Positions 31,537 through 37,425 of a DNA stretch of 37,425 nucleotides are shown here, one piece after another. Under the pieces are notes generated by a model that had not been told where the DNA came from, made no database searches, and saw nothing but the letters and a program-made list of their open reading frames with translations. Each line of letters starts with the position of its first letter. The stretch's first letter is position 1. Source of the stretch: Spirochaetia bacterium. GTDB taxonomy: Bacteria; Spirochaetota; Spirochaetia; DSM-16054; Sediminispirochaetaceae. Position numbers and translations under genes: made by a program. The stretch is from contig JAIPFV010000018.1 in assembly GCA_021736475.1 (NCBI GenBank), positions 1 through 37,425 on the forward strand. The letters run 5' to 3'.

Positions 31537-31983
31537 TTAAGATGGGTTTTGCTTATCTTCTTCGGTTTCAGAATCGCTGTCGTCCGAACTTCTCTCGTGT
31601 GAGCTTCCCTGCTTTAGGCGGGCAATGATTTCGGGAAATTCGTACAGCAGCATACCGTTTTCATCCACCTCCATCCGTACCCTCTGATTATCTACCATGG
31701 ATTGAATCAGTTCTTCCGCTTCCTTTACTTCCATACCGGTTTCAATCACGATATCCGAGACTGTAATTCGCCCCTCCAACTTATACGCAAGCTTATATAA
31801 GGTTACTTGATTCGATTCTTCGCCGGGTCCACTGTCGCTGTAACCAGGTTCAAAGCTCCTGTAGTATTCATCGAGATACCAGCGGGAATGGTGGCGTTTG
31901 GGCGGGGCAATAATATGCCTTACTACCATATAGATAATAAACACGGGAAACACAAAAAAGAAGGGTCCCCAGAAAAAAAACAT
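31537..31983 (-). CDS. Membrane-anchored protein with C-terminal winged-helix-like domain
   Basis: The 148-aa protein starts with a very aromatic membrane helix (about 1-22, FFFWGPFFFVFPVFIIY) and a His/Arg-rich segment. Residues about 60-118 resemble a small winged helix: LYKLAYKLEGRITVSDIVIE, TGMEVKEAEELIQSMVDN, then a two-stranded wing RVRMEVDENGMLLYEFPE. The tail is acidic and Ser-rich. GGAG six bases before the ATG at 31981-31983 supports this start over an in-frame ATG ten codons upstream. A membrane-tethered regulator is possible, but the domain is short and I do not recognise a family. Confidence 0.65.
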   Translation of the reverse strand: MFFFWGPFFFVFPVFIIYMVVRHIIAPPKRHHSRWYLDEYYRSFEPGYSDSGPGEESNQVTLYKLAYKLEGRITVSDIVIETGMEVKEAEELIQSMVDNQRVRMEVDENGMLLYEFPEIIARLKQGSSHERSSDDSDSETEEDKQNPS

Positions 31984-32057
31984 CACTCGCTCCTGCTCCT
32001 TTCTATGGTACAATATACAACCAAAACTGATATTTGACTACTTAAGAGGGGTACACA

Positions 32058-32173
32058 ATGGAGATTGTCGATAAACTGTCTGCAGCGATTCCACTGCTGT
32101 TCAGGGTATGGTATTTGCTTTAACGTTGGTGTTTTTGCTGGTGGCGGTGAGTATCGGCTTTGGGCCATTTTAA
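32058..32173 (+). pseudogene. Micro-gene for a small membrane protein, apparently frameshifted
   Basis: GAGGGG six bases before an ATG at 32058 opens a frame for MEIVDKLSAAIPLLF that then goes off-register and ends at a TAA (32121-32123). The next frame continues without a gap as GMVFALTLVFLLVAVSIGFGPF, a membrane helix, and stops at TAA (32171-32173). Joined by a single-base shift around 32102-32106 the product would be about 38 aa, an amphipathic start plus one transmembrane helix, somewhat like the OadG/sodium-pump gamma subunit. Either one base was lost, or a read error is present, or frameshifting is programmed. No decarboxylase genes are nearby. Confidence 0.45.
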
Positions 32174-32182
32174 GGGACCATG

Positions 32183-32611
32183 TTAGGGAGCGCCAATGTG
32201 TAGGTCTCCGTAGAAGTCCTCGACTATGCGTTGGTGCTCAAAGGCAAAGGGGAGGGAATGCATCTCTTCGCGGGTAAACCAACGGAGGTCCTTAACCTCG
32301 GCCTCCTGCCGTTTGAGGGAACCTGTGGTATAGGCAACAAAGATAAGGGCTACCGCATGCCATTCCAATTCATCGTAATATTCGGTATAGAAATTGAAAA
32401 AACTGTAGTTTATTACCTGTAAGCCGGTTTCTTCATGCACTTCACGAACCATAGCCTTTTCTACCGGTTCGCTGTAATCTATATGACCTCCCGGAATGCA
32501 CCAGTGCCCGGCAAAGGGCTCATTATTTCGCTGCTCCAGCAGCAGTCTTCCGTTGCTTTCGATTAATGCTCCCACTGTAGCTTTTACACAATAATGCCGG
32601 CTCTCACTCAT
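32183..32611 (-). CDS. Nudix hydrolase (MutT-like)
   Basis: The 142-aa protein is a compact Nudix domain with the complete box GGHIDYSEPVEKAMVREVHEETGL (residues 41-64). It is preceded by RLLLEQRNNEPFAGHWCIPG, a pattern seen in small nucleotide-diphosphate hydrolases and in some dATP/CDP-sugar members. Its start overlaps the kynureninase stop by 4 bases (ATGA), so the two are translated together. The substrate is unknown; the coupling might suggest an NAD or nucleotide metabolite, given that kynureninase feeds tryptophan breakdown, but this is weak. Confidence 0.87.
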   Translation of the reverse strand: MSESRHYCVKATVGALIESNGRLLLEQRNNEPFAGHWCIPGGHIDYSEPVEKAMVREVHEETGLQVINYSFFNFYTEYYDELEWHAVALIFVAYTTGSLKRQEAEVKDLRWFTREEMHSLPFAFEHQRIVEDFYGDLHIGAP

Positions 32612-33891
32612 GCAACTGGCCCTCTCTTTTTTGAAAAATTAAGATATTCCTTTTTTTCAACAATCTCTTTTAAGTGTTGGACTGTTTTCCATACTTCAAT
32701 GTAATTGGTATAAAGCGGTACCGGAGCTAATCTTATTACGTTTGGGTAGCGAAAATCCGGCACAACACCCCGCTGCTTTAAGGCCTCATTAATCCTAAGC
32801 GCTTCCGGGTGTTCTACGGCAATGTGACCGCCCCTGCGAACAGCCTCGCGGGGCGTACCTATAGAGTACCCGCTTTCCGGTTCCGGGACAAGAGCATCTA
32901 TCAGGTACATGAGATATTCAGTGAGCTGCAGAGATTTAGTGCGAAGCTTATCGATTCCCGCCGCCTGATACAATATTAAAGAGCCTTCCAGGGGAGCGGC
33001 ACTTAATAAATGGGGTGTTCCAATGTGAAACGCCCCTGCATCCGGAGCCGGCTCGAAGCTAAGTTTCATATCGAACTGACGCTCTTTGTTATATCCCCAC
33101 CAACCGGCCATAGCCGGTTCAGCCGGCAGGTGTTGCTGGTTTACGTATAAGCCTGCGGTGCCGCCGGGGCCGCTATTCATGTATTTGTAATTGCACCAGA
33201 AAGCAAAATCAACCCGGTCTTTATCAAAAGAATGGGGCACTGCACCGATGGAGTGGCTGCAGTCAAAGCCGATGACAATACCGTGTTCATGGGCAGCCTT
33301 GGTGAGCTGGTGGATATCGAGCAGCTGTCCGCTGCGGTAGAGTACCGACGGAAAGAGTGCCAGGGCAACACTCTCGTCCATGCCGGAGATGATATCTGCT
33401 TCGCTGAGAAACCGGCCGTCGGCGCTTTTTACCAAGCGAAGTCGGGCTTCGGGGTCATAACCCAGGGACTTGAGAATCGATTTGACCGCGTAGATATCCG
33501 AAGGGAAGTTAAGCTCATCCATTAGAATAAGAGTGCGTGAGTCTTGGGGTGCATAGAGGCTGCGAACCAGAGCATGCAAGTTAACAGTGGTCGAGGCAGT
33601 TATGGCAACCTCCGAAGGGCTCGCGCCAACCAGGGGGGCCTCCATAGCGGATAGCTTTTCACAGTAGTTGTACCAGGGAATTTCAGGTTCAAGCCACCCA
33701 TTAATCCCCAGACGCTTCCATTCGTCGATTACTCGGTGCACACTCTCCTCTGCCTCTCGGGAGAGCAGGCCTAAGGAGTTTCCATCCATATAAATCGTGT
33801 TCGGCAGTTTATAAAAGTGATCGCTAAACTGTCTTAGCATATCCTGTTGGTCGAGTTGCTTGGCACAATCACGGCTAATATCGTATTTCAT
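32608..33891 (-). CDS. kynU: Kynureninase
   Basis: The 427-aa PLP enzyme cleaves kynurenine to anthranilate and alanine (or 3-hydroxykynurenine to 3-hydroxyanthranilate). Family marks are IYMDGNSLGLLS (33-44), the LNFPSDIYAV segment (127-136), the PLP-contact FDCSHSIGAVPHSFD (209-223) and the Schiff-base Lys236 in WCNYKYMNSGPGG. The length fits. No ribosome binding site precedes the ATG, and the promoter lies so close that the mRNA should have almost no leader. No tryptophan dioxygenase or formamidase gene is in the window, so the kynurenine source may be external. It forms a two-gene unit with a Nudix hydrolase. Confidence 0.93.
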   Translation of the reverse strand: MKYDISRDCAKQLDQQDMLRQFSDHFYKLPNTIYMDGNSLGLLSREAEESVHRVIDEWKRLGINGWLEPEIPWYNYCEKLSAMEAPLVGASPSEVAITASTTVNLHALVRSLYAPQDSRTLILMDELNFPSDIYAVKSILKSLGYDPEARLRLVKSADGRFLSEADIISGMDESVALALFPSVLYRSGQLLDIHQLTKAAHEHGIVIGFDCSHSIGAVPHSFDKDRVDFAFWCNYKYMNSGPGGTAGLYVNQQHLPAEPAMAGWWGYNKERQFDMKLSFEPAPDAGAFHIGTPHLLSAAPLEGSLILYQAAGIDKLRTKSLQLTEYLMYLIDALVPEPESGYSIGTPREAVRRGGHIAVEHPEALRINEALKQRGVVPDFRYPNVIRLAPVPLYTNYIEVWKTVQHLKEIVEKKEYLNFSKKRGPVA

Positions 33892-33900
33892 ATAGATTTG

Positions 33901-33928
33901 AGTATAGCACTATCACGGATCCAGTCAA
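33901..33928 (-). promoter_or_regulatory. Strong promoter giving a near-leaderless kynU mRNA
   Basis: Minus-strand TTGACT (plus 33923-33928) and TATACT (plus 33901-33906) are 16 bases apart. Only 9 bases lie between the -10 and the ATG, which predicts a leader of about 0-3 bases. Confidence 0.65.
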
Positions 33929-33931
33929 TAA

Positions 33932-34471
33932 CTATTCTAATCCCTTTGGCGGGCCAAGTACCTCAGACAGCACGATTGCCCGCTGCAGTTCATTCAATTC
34001 TTGGAGTTTAGAAATCGCTGGAGAGCTGGGAAGGGCGGCCCGCTTAGTCCGGGCTGCTGTGGGAGCTATATCTGTTCTTTGCGAGAGAGCCGCGCCGCCG
34101 GTATTCTTCATACCCTCGATAGGATTAAACTTTTCACCAAGCTGCTGGGTTGTATGCTGCTCCGTGGCTCTCTTTGGTTTATGGGTTTGTGTATAAGCCT
34201 TGTTTTCTTTGGGAGCCCTTCCTTCGCTGAAGGAGACCTCCGGATCGCTCTCTCGATCATGTGCGCGCAGACGTTCGAGCTGTGAGAAAAGTCCCTTCGA
34301 GCTCTTTTTGCCGGAAGACGCTTTACCCGTCTTTTCCCCCTCCTTTGGAGAGGAGGGGGCTCTACGGTCTTTTTTAGCCTGGGCAAAGGCCATGGCCATG
34401 GGAAAGATTATGAACAACAAAAATACAAGAAAGGTAAACACTGTTGCTATCGCATCGCCGACCTGAGTCAT
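33932..34471 (-). CDS. Membrane-anchored low-complexity protein of the floA operon
   Basis: The 179-aa protein has one N-terminal membrane helix (about 8-30, FTFLVFLLFIIFPMAMAF). A long charged, Lys/Ser/Thr/Glu-rich and probably disordered middle (33-145) follows, and then a short conserved-looking amphipathic end, AISKLQELNELQRAIVLSEVLGPPKG. GGAG lies 7 bases before the ATG. It is the last gene of the nfeD1b-nfeD2-floA operon, 11 bases after floA. The C-terminal helix may be a docking motif. No family recognised. Confidence 0.7.
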   Translation of the reverse strand: MTQVGDAIATVFTFLVFLLFIIFPMAMAFAQAKKDRRAPSSPKEGEKTGKASSGKKSSKGLFSQLERLRAHDRESDPEVSFSEGRAPKENKAYTQTHKPKRATEQHTTQQLGEKFNPIEGMKNTGGAALSQRTDIAPTAARTKRAALPSSPAISKLQELNELQRAIVLSEVLGPPKGLE

Positions 34472-34482
34472 TTTACTGCTCC

Positions 34483-35484
34483 TTACTGTTCAGGATTGCT
34501 GCCGCCTGGTTCTTCACCGCTGATGCTTTCTCTCATGCTGGTATCGGCCTGCACATTTTTCATCCGGTAATAATCCATGATACCTAAGTTGCCCTTGCGG
34601 AATGCTTCCGAGATGGCCTTGGGTATTTCGGCCTCCTGTAGTACAACCTTTGCCCGATTCTCCTGTACTTGGGCAACCATCTCTTGCTCGCGGGCCTGTG
34701 CTGCAGCCCGTCGCTGCTCTGCAACCGCTTGAAACCGTCGTTTGTCGGCTTCCGCCTGATCGGCCTGCAGTTTGGCTCCGACATTTTCCCCTACATCGAT
34801 ATCGGCAATATCAATGGACAGGATTTCAAAGGCAGTTCCCGCATCTAAACCCTTTTGAAGTACCGTGCGGGAGATCTGGTCGGGATTTTCAAGCACGTCC
34901 TTGTAGCTTTCGGATGAACCGATAGTGGTCACTATCCCCTCACCTACTCGGGCAATAATAGTCTCCTCTTTTGCACCGCCGACGAGTCGTTCGATATTAG
35001 CCCGTACAGTCACGCGGGCCTTCGCTCGCAACTGAATACCGTCTTTGGCAACCGCATCGATGGTGTTGCGGCCCATCTCCGGATTAGGGCAGTCAATCAC
35101 TTTTGGATTTACGCTGGTTTTAACCGCATCCAACACATCTCGCCCGGCCAAATCGATCGCGGCTGCTTTTTGGAAGACTAGCGGGATACTGGCTTTATTG
35201 GCAGCAATTAACGCCTTGGCCACTCGCAACACATCTCCGCCGGCCAAGTAGTGGGTCTCAAGCAAATCACTGTCAATATCAATACCTGCCTTTGTCAGCA
35301 TAATCCGGCTGTCGACAATTACCTTCAGCTTTACCTTTCGAATCCACATCCCAACCAAACGGGCCATTGAAATATGGGCTCCGGAGAGCAGGGCCCGGAA
35401 CCACAGACTAAAAAACTTAAAAAAGAAGGCGATAAAAACCAGTAATACAATACCAATGAGTACATACAATACAATCATTGCCAT
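34483..35484 (-). CDS. floA: Flotillin-like membrane scaffold protein FloA
   Basis: The 333-aa bacterial flotillin organises functional membrane microdomains. A membrane-embedded N-terminal segment (about 4-30, including FAFFFK-like aromatic residues) leads to an SPFH-like domain (about 45-225) with [23 protein letters not shown] and [24 protein letters not shown] Lys/Glu/Gln-rich coiled-coil (about 230-300) with [17 protein letters not shown] follows. The overall length and motifs match FloA (YqfA). The start overlaps the nfeD2 stop by one base (TAATG) with AAAGGAG upstream. Pairing with NfeD proteins is the classical arrangement. Confidence 0.95.
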   Translation of the reverse strand: MAMIVLYVLIGIVLLVFIAFFFKFFSLWFRALLSGAHISMARLVGMWIRKVKLKVIVDSRIMLTKAGIDIDSDLLETHYLAGGDVLRVAKALIAANKASIPLVFQKAAAIDLAGRDVLDAVKTSVNPKVIDCPNPEMGRNTIDAVAKDGIQLRAKARVTVRANIERLVGGAKEETIIARVGEGIVTTIGSSESYKDVLENPDQISRTVLQKGLDAGTAFEILSIDIADIDVGENVGAKLQADQAEADKRRFQAVAEQRRAAAQAREQEMVAQVQENRAKVVLQEAEIPKAISEAFRKGNLGIMDYYRMKNVQADTSMRESISGEEPGGSNPEQ

Positions 35485-35969
35485 TATGAGTCTCCTTTCC
35501 GCACCACGATGCGGTTTCCCTCAGTATAACGCACCCTAATGGATACACCTTGTTCTATAAACTCGCCGTCGGTAACGGCACTATAACGTTTTCCGTTGAT
35601 TATGACTGACCCGGCCGGTCGTAAAGGGGTTTCGGTGGTGCCGCAGGTACCCTTCAATTCGTGGTACTGGTGTTCAGTGTGGCTTGAATAGCCGGTCTCC
35701 TGGGATTGGTTCTTTGATAAAATGAGACGCCGTCCCATGAAGGTTCGGGGAAAGTATTTAAAATAGAGAATAAATATACTCGGGATAGCGATAAAGGCGG
35801 CAATCATAAACAGAGACCCTGCCAAATTTCCCTGGGTTTGAAAGGTACGCACGATGGAAGCAATAATGCTTCCTAAGCCGACCAATCCAATTATCCCGCC
35901 GGCGGGAACGAAAAGCTCGATAATCATAGCTGCGATTCCTATGACTGCCAGTGCGATTATTGCTATCAT
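35484..35969 (-). CDS. NfeD2-type membrane protein with OB-fold domain
   Basis: The 161-aa protein has tightly spaced membrane segments (about 2-75) with the [21 protein letters not shown] motif typical of NfeD, then a C-terminal OB-fold domain (about 105-160) with [23 protein letters not shown] and GNRIVV. It works with flotillin in membrane microdomains. Its start overlaps the preceding nfeD gene by 4 bases and its stop overlaps floA by one, so the three genes are coupled. Confidence 0.9.
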   Translation of the reverse strand: MIAIIALAVIGIAAMIIELFVPAGGIIGLVGLGSIIASIVRTFQTQGNLAGSLFMIAAFIAIPSIFILYFKYFPRTFMGRRLILSKNQSQETGYSSHTEHQYHELKGTCGTTETPLRPAGSVIINGKRYSAVTDGEFIEQGVSIRVRYTEGNRIVVRKGDS

Positions 35970-37425
35970 TGTCCGACTTCCTCCACAACAATCCGGTTTC
36001 CTCTAATGGCAACCACTGAGACCTTTGCACCGGCTTCGATCCAGCGTCCGTCAGTTACCACAGAGTAGGTCTCGTCTCCTACTTCAATTTTTCCGGCAGG
36101 CCGCAGGGTCGTGAGGACCGTACCTGTATCACCGACCTGAAGGTCTGCGTTTTGTGGGTTTTGGGGAGTGGGGGCATAAGATGTACCAATCCCTTTTTCA
36201 GGGTTTGGTGTTTCAGAGACTGGAGTGCTGCCGGGGGTGTTGAGAATCAGTCTTTGAAACAGCCGTATTCTCGGAAAAAACATCATCAGAATTCCCAACA
36301 GTACAAACGATACAGCCAGGGTGCCAAATACTAACAAAAGGTTTCTGGTGAATATCTCCATCTGCCATTCGGTGTCGGGGAGTATAAACTCCTGCCTGGA
36401 GAGGACCAGGCCGACGGTCATAAAAATCAATCCGCTGATGCCGGCTACCCCGAAGCCGGGGATGAGAAATACTTCAACTAACAACAGGATAACTCCGGCT
36501 AAGAAAAGAAGCAGCTCTATTGAACTGAGTGTTCCCATTAGTCCGCTTGATATAAACATCAAGGCGAAGGCGACAAGAGCTGCCGTTCCGGGAATCCCAA
36601 AACCGGGGCTTGATATTTCGAGGTAGAGAGCCAAAAGACCAATAGTTAACAGCAGACTTGTCACTGCCGCACTAGTGAGTAGATGCACCACTTGGTCGGC
36701 AGAGGAAGGCTTAAAGCGCATGATAGTGCTGAGTTCCAAGCGTTCCTGCAATGCATCTAAAGACTCGACGGTACCGCTGGATATACCGTACCGCTCCATT
36801 TCACCGGCGGTTAGGGTAAGCAGTTTTCCAGATGAGCTCAAAATTATTGCTGCCTCCTCCTCATCCCCGTCATCTTGTGGGTTGTCTTTTGAGTCGTCTT
36901 TGGAATTATTTGCAATAAACCGATAGCCTTGTTCTTCCTCTTGTATAGCCTGCAGCTCTAGGTCCTGATCGACCATGGCAAGAGCAACTTCTGGTGGATA
37001 GCCGTTTTTTTCGGCAAGTGCGGCCATCTGGGTTCTCACGGCGCTGACTGTTTTTTCGCCGGCCGGCTGCATGCCCTCTGATGTCTGGTACACAGGGGCT
37101 GCAGCACCCACCGAAGTGCCGGGAGCCATAAAAATAGAGTTACTGGCAAAGCTTATAAGTGCTCCGGCGGACCAGCTGACACCTACACTTTCAGGTTCAG
37201 CCGGAATATAGGCGACCGTATGCAGTTCATTAAGCGAGCCGATTAGGGTGGCGATCTGTAGGGCGGAGTCGACCCGCCCTCCAAAGGTGTTGATACTAAA
37301 GATAATGTGGGAGACCTCAGCCTCGCGAGCTTAGTCGATTGATCGTCGCAGGAATACTACCTGGAAGGGGTCAATTTCTCCCTCTATCGGGATGAGTGCA
37401 GCATCATAATTTTCCTGCTGAGGCC
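35966..37425 (-). pseudogene. nfeD1b-type ClpP-class membrane protease gene with an in-frame stop
   Basis: The gene enters from the right edge. Read in one frame, the first stretch (37425-37334) gives YDAALIPIEGEIDPFQVV and LRRSID, the family's N-terminal ClpP-like strands. A TAA at 37331-37333 follows, and the same frame resumes as AREAEVSHIIFSINTFGG, the SWSAGA serine motif and FMAPGTSVGAA. The stop stands where homologues have a conserved-looking Glu or similar residue (GAA to TAA is one change). Downstream come four or more membrane segments (about 37100-36250 region) and a C-terminal OB-fold with GDTGTVLTTLRPAGKIEV. Restart at the ATG 37127-37129 would lose the catalytic serine but keep the membrane and OB parts. 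The cause may be a real nonsense mutation, a sequencing error or readthrough. Confidence 0.8.

Noticed and set aside
36675-36926. Plus-strand ORF opposite nfeD1b
   Set aside because: It is antisense to conserved NfeD coding sequence, is Ser-rich and has no ribosome binding site.

Overview
The window looks like chromosome from a free-living, probably anaerobic or facultative spirochaete. The reasons are a diderm envelope gene set (an MlaEFD-type lipid transporter, an outer-membrane beta-barrel, lipoproteins), anaerobic redox genes (a single-chain pyruvate:ferredoxin oxidoreductase and a cysteine-type formate dehydrogenase), a FecR-domain/beta-barrel cluster, and a coiled-coil protein of a kind I associate with spirochaetes. 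The assignment is an inference from gene content. I saw no rRNA, phage, IS element or CRISPR array.

Layout. 1-1.4 kb: the start of a DUF1028 gene (-), a divergent SMP-30/regucalcin-like gene, and a small two-helix membrane protein. 1.7-3.5 kb: a flavin disulfide oxidoreductase facing a single-domain rhodanese. 3.5-6.6 kb: an mlaEFD operon (-). 6.8-10.4 kb: nifJ (-) with a clear promoter and terminator. 10.5-12.7 kb: a GT4-like glycosyltransferase (-) and the peroxiredoxin bcp (+). 12.8-16.7 kb: a four-gene operon (-) coding only for exported proteins (SLH-like small protein, outer-membrane beta-barrel, FecR-domain protein, NHL-like lipoprotein), with a 14-bp inverted repeat over its promoter. 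16.9-19.9 kb: a GH13_18 glycoside phosphorylase (+) meeting a GT4 glycosyltransferase (-) with one base between the stop codons. 20.0-22.1 kb: a Nudix hydrolase, tRNA-Cys (-) and a radical SAM protein. 22.1-24.2 kb: an exported PPC/trypsin-like protease and a coiled-coil protein. 24.3-28.9 kb: a formate dehydrogenase alpha chain with a NuoG-like N-terminus, mobA and an AlaX editing protein as one operon. 28.9-31.0 kb: an HDAC-family deacetylase coupled to a FemABX aminoacyltransferase (-). 31.1-33.9 kb: a membrane thioredoxin, a small membrane protein, a frame-broken micro-gene, a Nudix hydrolase and kynureninase. 33.9-37.4 kb: an nfeD1b-nfeD2-floA membrane-organisation operon with a fourth membrane-anchored protein.

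How the genes fit together. PFOR and formate dehydrogenase (with MobA supplying cofactor) point to fermentative or ferredoxin-linked metabolism. The phosphorylase and glycosyltransferases may handle a glucosyl compatible solute. Mla, FloA/NfeD, FemABX and the exported cluster serve the envelope. The points most worth a second look are an in-frame TAA inside the protease domain of nfeD1b, the operator-like repeats upstream of the exported cluster and the formate dehydrogenase gene, two genes predicted to give leaderless mRNAs (the deacetylase and kynureninase), a Nudix gene ending inside an antisense tRNA gene, and a micro-gene apparently broken by one frameshift.
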